Part shown: positions 1 to 7,621 of the stretch, in pieces
Layout of the letters: each line of letters begins with the position of its first letter
Numbering within the stretch: position 1 is the stretch's first letter
The notes under the pieces: generated by a model
Databases searched by the model: none
What the model was told of the DNA's origin: nothing
The model's input: the letters and a program-made list of their open reading frames with translations, nothing else
Translations under genes and position numbers: made by a program
Origin: Mycobacterium helveticum
GTDB taxonomy: Bacteria > Actinomycetota > Actinomycetes > Mycobacteriales > Mycobacteriaceae
DNA length: 43,729 nt
Reading direction: 5' to 3'
Assembly (NCBI RefSeq): GCF_007714205.1
Contig: NZ_VMQU01000039.1
Location: forward strand, 1 to 43,729

Positions 1-110
1 AAAACACAACAACCCCCCCAGTATTTCAGGTACCCCGGCTGGGCCCCCCCCGTCGTGGGCTAGGCCCCCCCGCTTCCCCCTGCCCACTTGACAAAACCGA
101 TTCCATATCA

Positions 111-174
111 GGGCGAGCAGACGCAAAAGCCCCCAAAACTGCGCGTTTTGGGGTGTTTTTGCGTCTGCTCGCCC
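111..174. repeat. Long nested hairpin upstream of pfkA
   Basis: An 18-bp arm at 111-128 (GGGCGAGCAGACGCAAAA) is perfectly complementary to 157-174, and inside it an 8-bp arm CCCCAAAA (131-138) pairs with TTTTGGGG (146-153) around a 7-nt loop. The whole element ends about 30 nt before the pfkA start, so it would lie upstream of or within the 5' region. It may be a bidirectional terminator of the preceding gene or a dispersed mycobacterial palindromic repeat. The bases before it (1-110) are C-rich and I see no gene there. Confidence 0.75.
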
Positions 175-205
175 CACCTGGCGGGCCACGGTGCAAGATG
201 AGGAC

Positions 206-1237
206 ATGCGGATCGGAGTTCTCACGGGGGGCGGAGACTGCCCCGGGCTCAACGCCGTGATCCGGGCGGTGGTGCGCACCTGCGACGCCCGGTACGGCTC
301 CTCGGTGGTCGGGTTCCAGGACGGGTGGCGCGGCCTGCTGGAGAACCGGCGCATCCAGCTGCACGACGACGACCGTAACGACCGGCTGCTGGCCAAGGGC
401 GGAACGATGCTGGGCACCGCCCGCGTACACCCCGACAAGCTGCGGGCCGGGCTGGACCAGATCAAGCAGACCCTCGACGACAACGGCATCGACGTGCTGA
501 TCCCCATCGGCGGCGAGGGCACCCTGACGGCCGCGCACTGGCTGTCGGAGGAGAACGTCCCCGTGGTCGGTGTGCCGAAGACCATCGACAACGACATCGA
601 TTGCACCGACGTCACTTTCGGCCACGACACGGCGCTGACCGTGGCCACCGAGGCCATCGACCGGCTGCACAGCACCGCCGAATCCCACCAGCGGGTGATG
701 CTGGTCGAGGTGATGGGCAGGCATGCGGGCTGGATCGCGCTGAACGCCGGGCTGGCCTCCGGCGCGCACATGACGCTGATCCCCGAGCAGCCCTTCGACA
801 TCGAGGAGGTGTGCCGGCTGGTCAAACGTCGTTTCCAGCGGGGCGATTCGCACTTCATCTGCGTGGTGGCCGAAGGCGCCAAACCGGTGGCCGGGTCAAT
901 CGCGTTGCGCGAGGGCGGGATCGACGAGTTCGGCCATGAGCGTTTCACCGGTGTGGCCGCCCAGCTGGCGGTCGAGGTGGAAAAGCGGATCAACAAGGAA
1001 GTGCGGGTGACGGTGCTCGGCCACGTCCAGCGCGGCGGCACCCCGACGGCCTACGATCGGGTGCTGGCCACCCGGTTCGGCGTCAACGCCGCCGACGCCG
1101 CGCACGCCGGCGAATACGGGCAGATGGTGTCGCTGCGCGGGCAGGACATCGGCCGGGTGGCGCTGGCCGACGCGGTGCGCCGGCTCAAGCTGGTGCCTCC
1201 CAGCCGCTACGACGACGCCGCGGCTTTCTTCGGCTGA
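206..1237 (+). CDS. pfkA: 6-phosphofructokinase
   Basis: Phosphorylates fructose 6-phosphate to fructose 1,6-bisphosphate in glycolysis; cytoplasmic, group A phosphofructokinase. The N-terminal nucleotide loop GGGDCPGLN spans residues 8-16, GGEGT is at 102-106, and the catalytic PKTIDND is at 124-130 with Asp128 as the expected base. The Gly in GGEGT, where PPi-dependent enzymes carry Asp, favours ATP as donor. I chose ATG 206, which gives 343 residues as in M. tuberculosis, over the in-frame GTG at 191. A CAAGAT hexamer 6 nt upstream could be a leaderless -10. In M. tuberculosis pfkA also lies beside the gatCAB amidotransferase genes. Confidence 0.97.
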   Translation: MRIGVLTGGGDCPGLNAVIRAVVRTCDARYGSSVVGFQDGWRGLLENRRIQLHDDDRNDRLLAKGGTMLGTARVHPDKLRAGLDQIKQTLDDNGIDVLIPIGGEGTLTAAHWLSEENVPVVGVPKTIDNDIDCTDVTFGHDTALTVATEAIDRLHSTAESHQRVMLVEVMGRHAGWIALNAGLASGAHMTLIPEQPFDIEEVCRLVKRRFQRGDSHFICVVAEGAKPVAGSIALREGGIDEFGHERFTGVAAQLAVEVEKRINKEVRVTVLGHVQRGGTPTAYDRVLATRFGVNAADAAHAGEYGQMVSLRGQDIGRVALADAVRRLKLVPPSRYDDAAAFFG

Positions 1238-1360
1238 GGCCGGCCGGCTCGGCGAACATCCGGTGGCGCCCGGCTGACGATTGCCTGAATTCGCCGGGGG
1301 ATCGGGCCGTTCTCGCCGGTCGCGCGCCATGCCGCGGTTTCCCCACCCGCCGAAAGCGGT

Positions 1361-1366
1361 TATACC
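1361..1366 (+). promoter_or_regulatory. Putative leaderless -10 box of the MinD-like gene
   Basis: TATACC lies six nucleotides before the ATG at 1373, the spacing expected if transcription begins at or next to the start codon. There is no convincing -35 element. The match to TANNNT is imperfect in its last base. Confidence 0.4.
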
Positions 1367-1372
1367 GGAGCT

Positions 1373-2545
1373 ATGCGCAACCGCGGTTCGCTTCGCGGAG
1401 TCGTTCAGCAGCCGGCCGGACCGGCGGGACCAGCGGGCCCGCCGCCCCGTCCGTCGGTCCCGCCCCGCCCGCCCGCGGGGCCCTCCTCGGCGTCGGCGAC
1501 CGTCCCGCAGCCCTACCGTCCGGCTGCGGCCGCGCGGCAGCCGTCGGGACCGCCGGCGGGGGCACCGACCCCGGCACGCCAGGCCGCGCCGGTGTTCGGC
1601 CGCGAGTGGGTGCCGGGCGGGACGTCGCTCGACGTCCTCGACGAGCGCGACGCCGAGAGCCCGTCGGGGCCCGGCTGGCGACGCCTGGTGCGGCGCATCA
1701 CCGGAATCGACCTCGGGCCGGGCAGACGCGCCGCCTACGAAGTCCGGCTGCGTGAACGCATCCGGACCCCGGTCTGCGGCGCATTCCCCATCGCCGTCCT
1801 CAACCTCAAAGGTGGTGTCGGCAAGACCTCGGTGGTCGAGGCGCTCGGTTCCACCTTCGCCCGGATGCGGGACGACCGCGTCGTCGCCGTCGACCTCGAC
1901 GCCGGCAGCCTCGCGGAGCGGCACGGCCGCCCGAACACCCTGAGCATGGCGGAGCTGCTCACCCACGGTGCGGCCACCCGGTACCCCGACGTTCGCGCGC
2001 ACACCTACATGAACAGCGTCGGCCTGGAGGCGCTCGGCCCGCCGGACCCCGCGCGCACCGATTGGCGGCTCGAGCCCGCCGACGTCGTCAAAGCCTTTTC
2101 GATCCTGCGCAAGCACTATTCGGTGGTGCTGGTGGACTGCGTCAAGTCGCTCAATTCGCCGGTGATGGAGGCCGTGCTGCCCGAGTCGCGCGCCGTCGTG
2201 GTGGTGACCGGGGTGTCCATCGATGCGATACGCAAGACGAAGACCACGCTGGACTGGTTGGGCAACAACGGATATGGGCGATTGCTGAAATCGACGGTGC
2301 TCGCGATCAACCATGTGACGAACACCCGGGTGAACGACGTGGCGGTCAAGGAGCTCGACCAGTTGTCGGCCCGCGTCGCCGCCGTGGTGGTGCTGCCGTT
2401 CGACCGGCATGTGCAGCAGGGCAGAGCGATCGCGCTGGACCGCCTCAGCGGGCAGAGCAGGCGCAGCTACCTGGAGTTGGCGGCCACGCTGGCCGACATG
2501 TTCCCCGGCAGGGGGACTCAGCGCGCGGTGCCGCAGCGCCACTAG
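1373..2545 (+). CDS. Proline-rich MinD/ParA-like ATPase
   Basis: Predicted cytoplasmic P-loop ATPase of the SIMIBI MinD/ParA class, 390 residues. Residues 1 to about 75 are low-complexity Pro/Ala/Gly/Arg. A short linker with a basic helix (residues about 100-125) precedes the ATPase core, which has a deviant Walker A KGGVGKTS at 146-153 carrying the signature first Lys, a VDLDAG motif at about 175, and LVDCVKS in place of the usual Asp-containing switch motif. The architecture resembles the N-terminal proline-rich ATPases associated with type VII secretion (EspI/Rv3876) and the orphan Rv0530, but no ESX gene is nearby. Its stop codon overlaps the gatB -10 box. H37Rv has no equivalent at this position as far as I recall. 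Substrate or partner unknown. Confidence 0.8.
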   Translation: MRNRGSLRGVVQQPAGPAGPAGPPPRPSVPPRPPAGPSSASATVPQPYRPAAAARQPSGPPAGAPTPARQAAPVFGREWVPGGTSLDVLDERDAESPSGPGWRRLVRRITGIDLGPGRRAAYEVRLRERIRTPVCGAFPIAVLNLKGGVGKTSVVEALGSTFARMRDDRVVAVDLDAGSLAERHGRPNTLSMAELLTHGAATRYPDVRAHTYMNSVGLEALGPPDPARTDWRLEPADVVKAFSILRKHYSVVLVDCVKSLNSPVMEAVLPESRAVVVVTGVSIDAIRKTKTTLDWLGNNGYGRLLKSTVLAINHVTNTRVNDVAVKELDQLSARVAAVVVLPFDRHVQQGRAIALDRLSGQSRRSYLELAATLADMFPGRGTQRAVPQRH

Positions 2546-2548
2546 GAT
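2543..2548 (+). promoter_or_regulatory. -10 box for leaderless gatB transcript
   Basis: TAGGAT sits 6 nt before the gatB ATG at 2555 and physically overlaps the TAG stop of the upstream ATPase gene. There is no Shine-Dalgarno sequence in the gap, so a leaderless gatB mRNA is likely. Confidence 0.5.
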
Positions 2549-2554
2549 CGACGC

Positions 2555-4066
2555 ATGACCGTTGCCGCCGGCGCCGAACTGCTGGATTACGACGATGTCG
2601 TCGCGCGCTTCGACCCGGTGCTCGGGCTCGAGGTGCACGTCGAGCTGTCCACCGCGACCAAGATGTTCTGCGGCTGCGCCACCGCCTTCGGCGCCGAACC
2701 CAACACCCAGGTGTGCCCCGTCTGCCTGGGCCTGCCCGGCTCGCTGCCGGTGCTCAACCGCGCCGCGGTGGACTCGGCGATCCGGATCGGGCTGGCGCTG
2801 AACTGCGAGATCGTGCCGTGGTGCCGCTTCGCCCGCAAGAACTACTTCTACCCGGACATGCCGAAGAACTATCAGATCTCGCAGTACGACGAGCCCATCG
2901 CCGTCGACGGCTACCTCGAGGCGCCGCTGGAAGACGGCACCACCTGGCGGGTGGCGATCGAGCGCGCGCACATGGAGGAGGACACCGGAAAGCTGACCCA
3001 CCTGGGCAGCGAGACCGGGCGCATCCACGGGGCGACGACGTCGCTGATCGACTACAACCGGGCCGGCGTGCCGCTGATCGAGATCGTCACCAAGCCGATC
3101 GTCGGGGCCGGGGCGCGGGCGCCGCAGATCGCCCGGGCGTACGTGACGGCGCTGCGAGACCTGTTGCGGGCGTTGGACGTTTCCGATGTCCGGATGGACC
3201 AGGGCTCGATGCGCTGCGATGCCAACGTGTCGCTGAAACCGGCCGGGAGGGCCGAGTTCGGCACCCGCACCGAGACCAAGAACGTCAACTCGCTGCGCAG
3301 CGTCGAGGTCGCCGTGCGCTACGAAATGCAGCGCCAGGGCGCGGTTCTGGCCTCCGGCGGCCGGATCACCCAGGAGACCAGGCACTTTCACGAGGCGGGT
3401 TACACCAGCCCGGGCCGTGTCAAGGAGACCGCCGAGGACTACCGCTACTTCCCCGAGCCCGACCTGGAGCCCGTGGCGCCCAGCCGCGAGCTGGTCGAGC
3501 AGCTACGGCTAACCATCCCCGAGCTACCGTGGCTGAGCCGCAAGCGGATTCAGCAGGAGTGGGGTGTGTCCGACGAGGTGATGCGCGATCTCGTCAACGC
3601 CGGAGCCGTCGAACTGGTCACGGCGACCGTTCGGCACGGCGCCTCCAGCGAGCAGGCGCGCGCCTGGTGGGGCAACTTCCTGGTGCAGAAGGCCAACGAG
3701 GCCGGCGTCTCCCTCGACGAGCTCGCCGTCACGCCCGCCCAGGTCGCCGCCGTGGCGGCGCTGGTCGACGAGGGCAAACTGTCCAACAAGCTGGCCCGCC
3801 AGGTCGTGGAGGGGGTGCTGGCCGGCGAAGGCGAACCCGAGCAGGTGATGATCGCCCGGGGTCTGGTGCTGGTGCGCGACGACTCGGTGACCCAGGCCGC
3901 CGTCGACGAGGCCCTGGCCGCCAACCCCGATGTGGCGGAGAAGATCCGCGGCGGCAAGGTGGCCGCGGCGGGCGCGATCGTCGGCGCGGTCATGAAGGCC
4001 ACCCGCGGACAGGCCGACGCGGCGCGGGTGCGCGAACTCGTCCTGGCCGCCTGCGGGCAGGGGTAA
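2555..4066 (+). CDS. gatB: Asp-tRNA(Asn)/Glu-tRNA(Gln) amidotransferase subunit B
   Basis: Subunit B of GatCAB, which converts misacylated Glu-tRNA(Gln) and Asp-tRNA(Asn) to the amidated forms in bacteria lacking GlnRS and AsnRS. It binds the tRNA and carries the kinase step. The GatB signature [17 protein letters not shown] is at residues about 24-40, with the Cys-X-Cys and CPVC cysteines near 40-60, and the C-terminal YqeY-like helical domain covers roughly residues 355-503. At 503 residues it is of normal length. gatC and gatA are not in the window; in H37Rv they lie on the far side of pfkA. The tRNA-Gln gene it serves is at 18178. Confidence 0.97.
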   Translation: MTVAAGAELLDYDDVVARFDPVLGLEVHVELSTATKMFCGCATAFGAEPNTQVCPVCLGLPGSLPVLNRAAVDSAIRIGLALNCEIVPWCRFARKNYFYPDMPKNYQISQYDEPIAVDGYLEAPLEDGTTWRVAIERAHMEEDTGKLTHLGSETGRIHGATTSLIDYNRAGVPLIEIVTKPIVGAGARAPQIARAYVTALRDLLRALDVSDVRMDQGSMRCDANVSLKPAGRAEFGTRTETKNVNSLRSVEVAVRYEMQRQGAVLASGGRITQETRHFHEAGYTSPGRVKETAEDYRYFPEPDLEPVAPSRELVEQLRLTIPELPWLSRKRIQQEWGVSDEVMRDLVNAGAVELVTATVRHGASSEQARAWWGNFLVQKANEAGVSLDELAVTPAQVAAVAALVDEGKLSNKLARQVVEGVLAGEGEPEQVMIARGLVLVRDDSVTQAAVDEALAANPDVAEKIRGGKVAAAGAIVGAVMKATRGQADAARVRELVLAACGQG

Positions 4067-4142
4067 CGCCCCGGGGGCCGGCACGCGAACGGTCACGGGA
4101 AAAACCTGGCCAAAGCCCGTCGCGCGCACCCATGATGGTCAT

Positions 4143-4706
4143 GTGGTGGATGAATCGTTCGAAGACCTCATGGCGATGCTGGACCATCCGGTGTTCGTGG
4201 TGACGACCCACGACAACGGCCGGCCCTCGGGCTGCCTGGTCAGCTTCGCCAACCAGGCCAGCGTCGACCCGCCCGGGTTTCTGGTCGGCATCGCCAGGAA
4301 AAGCCATGGCTTCGAGGCGGCGAGCCGATCGCAGCATCTGGCCGTGCACGTCCTGCCGCGCCAGCAGCGTGGGATCGCCGAACTGTTCGGCGACCAAACC
4401 CGTTCGGCGTCGGACAGTTTCGATCGTTGTTCGTGGCGCGCCGGCCCTGCGGGCATGCCGATCCTCGACGCCGCGATCGCCTGGTTCGTCGGCAGGACGG
4501 TGGACCGCCTCCCTATCGGGGACCACATGGCGTGCCTGCTGGCGCCCGTCGCAACCTGGGCCCCCGAGTCCTCCGAGGAACCGCTGTACCTGTCCGACTT
4601 CGACGACGCCGACCCCGGGCACCAGACGTCGCAGCGGCTTTTCGACAGGGCGCCGGCCGACGCCGCGCGCCGGTACGGCGTCCGGTTCACCCTCGGCGGG
4701 CTGTGA
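4143..4706 (+). CDS. Flavin reductase-like domain protein
   Basis: 187 residues, GTG start (a second GTG follows directly at 4146). It has the FMN-binding split-barrel pattern of the flavin reductase family: HPVFVVTTHDNGRPSGCLVS near residues 14-33, then PPGFLVGIARKSHG, and a conserved glycine near GDHMACLLAP. It corresponds in position and content to M. tuberculosis Rv3007c, annotated as a possible oxidoreductase. Likely an NAD(P)H-dependent FMN reductase or the reductase half of a monooxygenase pair; no monooxygenase is adjacent and the substrate is unknown. It is convergent with lppZ with only 15 bp between them, and no hairpin terminator is visible there. Confidence 0.85.
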   Translation: MVDESFEDLMAMLDHPVFVVTTHDNGRPSGCLVSFANQASVDPPGFLVGIARKSHGFEAASRSQHLAVHVLPRQQRGIAELFGDQTRSASDSFDRCSWRAGPAGMPILDAAIAWFVGRTVDRLPIGDHMACLLAPVATWAPESSEEPLYLSDFDDADPGHQTSQRLFDRAPADAARRYGVRFTLGGL

Positions 4707-4721
4707 GCCGGCCGCCACCCG

Positions 4722-5843
4722 TCACGTCTTGTCGTCGTTGTTGCGCGGGAAGCCGCCGCCCTGCGGGAACAGCGGAAAGACCACGTCGTCGAGCTTCTGG
4801 GCGTCCCCGTCGGTCTTGTTGACGGTCGCGCCCCACACGTTGCCGTCCGGCGACATCCGCAGCGCCCAGGCGTGGGCATGGGTGTCCTTGCGCACGACGT
4901 CGGGCTCACCGGTGACCGCGCCCGTGGAGGGGGCCAGCCGCACCGCCACCGTCAGCTTGGGGTTGATCAGGTTGATCAGCACGGTGCCGTCCATCGCCGC
5001 GCAGCCGGCCACGCCGGGCTTGTCCGGCCACGTCCACACCGCGGAGACCTCCGAGGTCTTGGTGATGCGCTGCAACCGGTCCGCGGTCGGGGTGCGGTCG
5101 GCGACATACAGCGACCCGTCGACGGGGTCGATGCACAGGCCGCCGCCCGAGCCGATGCCCGACAGGGCCGTCGTCGGCGGCGCCTGGCCGACGGTGGTCG
5201 GCTGCTCGATGCGCAGCACCTTGCCGGCCAGCGAATTGGGATCGGCGGCCATCGCGGGGTTGCCCGCGTCGCCGGTCATCACGACCAGGGTGGTGGGGCT
5301 GGTGAAGACCAGCGCCCCCATGTTGCCCGTCGCCCCCTTGGGGATGCCGGTCAGGATGTCCTTGGGGATGTCGCCGTCGGCGATCCGGATCACCCGGTTG
5401 TCGGTGGGCGTGCTGATGTAGGCATACATCAGGCGGTCCTGGCTGTAGGTCGGCGACAGCACGATGTCCATCAGGCCGCCGTCCCCGGACGGGTCGACCG
5501 GGATGACGGTCTTCACCTTCGGTTCGGCGCTGACCGAGATGTCCTTGACCGCCCCGGTGAGGCGCTCGGCGACCAGCGCGGTTTTGCTGTCCATGCCCAT
5601 GATGAGGCCGCTGGTGCTGCCCAGGCAGCCCTGCATCACCCCCGGGGCCGGGCACTCCTTGGGGAACGGCGTGGGCGGCAGCGGCGGCGGCGGGGGAGGC
5701 GTCGAGCTGGGCTGCGGCTTGAGCTCCGGGTTGGTGGTGAAGGGCTGGGATTGGGCGTCGTTGAACCGTGCGCAGCCGCTCGACACCAGCACAACCGCGG
5801 AAAGTGCGGCGAGCCCGCCCCGCACCAAGCGCCGTAGTCGCAT
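4722..5843 (-). CDS. lppZ: Lipoprotein LppZ, sorbosone/glucose dehydrogenase-like beta-propeller
   Basis: 373 residues, same length as Rv3006. The signal peptide has an Arg-rich start (MRLRRLVRGG), a hydrophobic core and a lipobox VSSGC with the acylated Cys at 24, followed by a Pro-rich tether (about residues 42-62). The rest is a six-bladed propeller of the PQQ-dependent sugar dehydrogenase type, with repeated DP.G.GGLMDIVLSP and GGGLCIDPVDGSLYVAD segments. It should be anchored to the outer face of the plasma membrane. Whether it binds PQQ or acts on a sugar is not established. It is divergent from the doxX-family gene across a 205-bp promoter region. Confidence 0.93.
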   Translation of the reverse strand: MRLRRLVRGGLAALSAVVLVSSGCARFNDAQSQPFTTNPELKPQPSSTPPPPPPLPPTPFPKECPAPGVMQGCLGSTSGLIMGMDSKTALVAERLTGAVKDISVSAEPKVKTVIPVDPSGDGGLMDIVLSPTYSQDRLMYAYISTPTDNRVIRIADGDIPKDILTGIPKGATGNMGALVFTSPTTLVVMTGDAGNPAMAADPNSLAGKVLRIEQPTTVGQAPPTTALSGIGSGGGLCIDPVDGSLYVADRTPTADRLQRITKTSEVSAVWTWPDKPGVAGCAAMDGTVLINLINPKLTVAVRLAPSTGAVTGEPDVVRKDTHAHAWALRMSPDGNVWGATVNKTDGDAQKLDDVVFPLFPQGGGFPRNNDDKT

Positions 5844-6020
5844 GACCGACAGGCTACGGACAACTCCAGCGCGGTCGCCACAGGCCCGCGCGTGGGGGCG
5901 CGTTCCCGCCCTCCGGTGGCCCCCCGACGGGACGATTCGGGTGATTCGGGGGCTCGACGGACCATTTCGGCGGTATGAGCGCCGATTGCCGGGCGAAAGC
6001 GCCGCTCAAATCCCCAATTC

Positions 6021-6034
6021 GGGCATAAATGCCC
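6021..6034. promoter_or_regulatory. Palindrome over the doxX-family promoter
   Basis: GGGCATAAATGCCC is a perfect inverted repeat with 6-bp arms and an AA centre. It ends two bases before the -10 hexamer TACCCT (6036-6041) of the downstream gene, so a bound protein would block or contact RNA polymerase. No regulator can be assigned from sequence alone. Confidence 0.45.
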
Positions 6035-6035
6035 T

Positions 6036-6041
6036 TACCCT
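6036..6041 (+). promoter_or_regulatory. -10 box, leaderless doxX-family transcript
   Basis: TACCCT fits TANNNT and ends 7 nt before the GTG start at 6049, with no ribosome binding site between them. A leaderless mRNA is expected. Confidence 0.45.
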
Positions 6042-6048
6042 GACACGC

Positions 6049-6897
6049 GTGACCAGTCAATCGCATGACGCACCGTGGCAGCGGCCGGACCAATCCCCGG
6101 AGCCGATCCCGGGTCGCCCCGCCTCGGCACGCTTGGTCGACCCCGAAGACGACCTGACGCCGGCCGGGTACCCGGGTGACTTCGGCACCACCACCGTCAT
6201 CCCGTACGCCGACCCGAACCAGGCGGGTGGTCACAGCGCACCGGCGTACAACCTCCTCGACGACCAGGAGCCCCTGCCCTACGTCCAACCTCATGTCCCG
6301 GCCCGGCCCGCGTCCGTCGAGCCCGTCCACATCGATGCCGACGAGAGCGACGACCGCGAGCACGCCGTCGGCCGCCGCGGCACCCAGTACCTGGGTCTGC
6401 TGGTGCTGCGCGTCGGGCTCGGGGTCGTGCTGGGCGCCCACGGCCTGCAGAAGCTGTTCGGCTGGTGGGGCGGTTCGGGCGTCACGGGGTTCAGGAACTC
6501 GCTGTCCGACGTCGGCTACCAGCACGCGGACATCCTGGCCTACGTCAGCGCCGGCGGCGAGGCCGTCGCGGGGGTGCTGCTGGTGCTGGGGTTGTTCACC
6601 CCGCTCGCCGCGGCGGGTGCGCTCGCCTTCCTGATCAACGGCCTGTTGGCCACCGTCTCGGCGCGGCCGCATGCTCGCACCTTCTCGTACTTCCTGCCGG
6701 ACGGGCACGAGTACCAGATCACGCTGATCGTCCTGGCCGTGGCCGTGATCCTGTGCGGACCGGGCCGCTACGGCCTCGACGCCGGCCGGGGCTGGGCGCA
6801 CCGGCCCTTCATCGGGTCGTTCGTCGCCCTGCTGGCCGGCATCGCCGCCGGCATCGGGGTGTGGGTGCTGCTCAACGGCGTCAATCCGATCACCTGA
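6049..6897 (+). CDS. DoxX-family integral membrane protein (Rv3005c-like)
   Basis: 282 residues from GTG 6049; the open frame runs further upstream, but this start matches the about 279-residue Rv3005c and the promoter position. Residues 1-105 are a hydrophilic, Pro/Asp-rich cytoplasmic extension. The DoxX membrane domain follows with four predicted helices (roughly residues 117-137, 165-192, 220-242 and 255-277) and the family motif GLGVVLGAHGLQKLFGWWGG. In M. tuberculosis the homologue forms a membrane-associated oxidoreductase complex with SodA and the thiosulfate sulfurtransferase SseA, which links radical detoxification to thiol homeostasis. The same role here is inferred by homology. 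It is convergent with cfp6. Confidence 0.92.
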   Translation: MTSQSHDAPWQRPDQSPEPIPGRPASARLVDPEDDLTPAGYPGDFGTTTVIPYADPNQAGGHSAPAYNLLDDQEPLPYVQPHVPARPASVEPVHIDADESDDREHAVGRRGTQYLGLLVLRVGLGVVLGAHGLQKLFGWWGGSGVTGFRNSLSDVGYQHADILAYVSAGGEAVAGVLLVLGLFTPLAAAGALAFLINGLLATVSARPHARTFSYFLPDGHEYQITLIVLAVAVILCGPGRYGLDAGRGWAHRPFIGSFVALLAGIAAGIGVWVLLNGVNPIT

Positions 6898-6917
6898 AAC
6901 CCCTACCGATAGGGGTT
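6898..6917. terminator. Hairpin between convergent doxX-family and cfp6 genes
   Basis: AACCCCTA (6898-6905) and TAGGGGTT (6910-6917) form a perfect 8-bp stem with a CCGA loop. It starts right after the TGA of the plus-strand gene and overlaps the TAG and last codons of cfp6, so it can act in both directions. There is no long U tract. Confidence 0.5.
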
Positions 6918-7241
6918 GGGCACCCGCCCGGAGCTGGCCGCGGTCAGCTTGGGCAGCGAAGCGAAGTCGACCGCGGGCAGCCGCAGGTCCGCGCCGCTTT
7001 TGAGGTGCGCCCGCGCCCACGAGCCCTTGTGGAAGCGCAGCCCGTCGATCTCCTCCCATCGGACCGTCCGGGTGCCCAGCAGCGTCCGGACGGCGACGCC
7101 GCGGTCGTCGGCGACCGTCCGCAGCCGCACGATCAGCGCGGAGAGCACCACCGGGATGGCGAGCAGCGGCGCCGCCGGCGGCCAGGCCAGCACCGGGATC
7201 AGCAACCCGAGGGCGAAGAATCCGACGGCCAGGTGTGCCAT
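6903..7241 (-). CDS. cfp6: Low-molecular-weight antigen Cfp6, PH-domain membrane protein
   Basis: 112 residues when started at the ATG at 7241 (MAHLAVGFFALG), the same length as Rv3004. Two GTG codons 5 and 6 residues upstream (7259, 7262) could add MIKISP. Two closely spaced hydrophobic segments (about residues 3-18 and 21-38) are followed by a bacterial PH-like domain (RGVAVRTLLGTRTVRWEEIDGLRF). The M. tuberculosis protein was found in culture filtrate and is a known antigen; its molecular function is unknown. The frame stays open to 7349, but the upstream part has no homology I recognise. Confidence 0.88.
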   Translation of the reverse strand: MAHLAVGFFALGLLIPVLAWPPAAPLLAIPVVLSALIVRLRTVADDRGVAVRTLLGTRTVRWEEIDGLRFHKGSWARAHLKSGADLRLPAVDFASLPKLTAASSGRVPNPYR

Positions 7242-7389
7242 CGGCGAAATCTTGATCACCACGGGGGTTCGGGAAGACGGTCCAGCAGCCACCCCCGCAT
7301 CATCCCACCGCACGCTCGGCGGGCTGCCCCGTGCCGCGTGTGACGCCATGGTGACCGGTCACGCCGGGCGATACCGGCGCCCGCCGGAT

Positions 7390-7427
7390 TTGACGGCTGA
7401 GCAGTGCGAAGGCTAACGTCGGACGTT
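7390..7427 (+). promoter_or_regulatory. ilvB operon promoter
   Basis: TTGACG (7390-7395) and TAACGT (7414-7419) are separated by 18 bp, a good SigA-type promoter. The predicted start site falls at about 7426-7428, on or next to the leader-peptide ATG. AACGT-CGG-ACGTT (7415-7427) makes a 5-bp inverted repeat over the start site that might be an operator. The stretch 7242-7389 between cfp6 and this promoter shows no other gene. Confidence 0.65.
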
Positions 7428-7487
7428 ATGGATACCGCCGGAAAGCCCGGGATGCTCGTAGTAATTGGTCGGCGCGTTGGGGTCTGA
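7428..7487 (+). CDS. ilvB leader peptide (attenuation)
   Basis: A 19-codon ORF, MDTAGKPGMLVVIGRRVGV, ends in TGA at 7485-7487. The run Leu-Val-Val-Ile plus two more Val codons is the signature of a branched-chain amino acid attenuator leader. It begins 8 nt after the -10 box, so it is probably read from a leaderless mRNA. A terminator hairpin follows 40 nt downstream. The expected mechanism is that ribosomes stalling on the Val/Leu/Ile codons when charged tRNA is scarce would favour an antiterminator and let transcription reach ilvB. Leader peptides of this kind are known for ilvBNC of Corynebacterium. I infer the function here; a shorter start at ATG 7452 is possible. Confidence 0.8.
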   Translation: MDTAGKPGMLVVIGRRVGV

Positions 7488-7527
7488 CCAGCTTTTCGGC
7501 ATTTGAAGCGATCCAGCACCAACGCGC

Positions 7528-7567
7528 AACCCTCGTGCAGCAGCTGAGCTGACGGGGGTTTTTTCTT
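7528..7567 (+). terminator. ilvB attenuator terminator
   Basis: AACCCTCGT (7528-7536) pairs with ACGGGGGTT (7552-7560), one G-T wobble in 9 bp, and CAGC (7538-7541) pairs with GCTG (7548-7551) around an AGCTGA loop. TTTTCTT follows at once, making a run of six T in all from 7559. A U-tract intrinsic terminator is rare in mycobacteria, which supports a regulatory role. Confidence 0.75.
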
Positions 7568-7568
7568 G

Positions 7569-7599
7569 CCCCCAGCGAGACCCCCAGCGAGACCCCCAG
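7569..7599 (+). repeat. 12-bp tandem repeat before ilvB
   Basis: CCCCCAGCGAGA is repeated at 7569-7580 and 7581-7592, with a partial third copy CCCCCAG at 7593-7599. It fills the gap between the attenuator and the ilvB ribosome binding site, so copy-number change would alter that spacing. Confidence 0.8.
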
Positions 7600-7621
7600 A
7601 GTGAATAAGGACCAGACGACA

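Noticed and set aside
896..3391. Very long minus-strand open frame (831 codons) opposite pfkA and gatB
   Set aside because: Low-complexity Arg/Gly/His-rich translation with no domain; antisense shadow of GC-rich genes on the plus strand.
2062..4203. 713-codon plus-strand frame over gatB
   Set aside because: Out-of-frame reading of gatB, Arg/Ala/Gly-rich, no homology.
5464..6048. N-terminal extension of the doxX-family ORF back to 5464
   Set aside because: It lies antisense to lppZ and is not conserved; GTG 6049 fits the promoter and the family length.
5844..6048. Riboswitch in the lppZ/doxX divergent region
   Set aside because: Expected transcript of the doxX-family gene is leaderless, and no known aptamer motif is visible.
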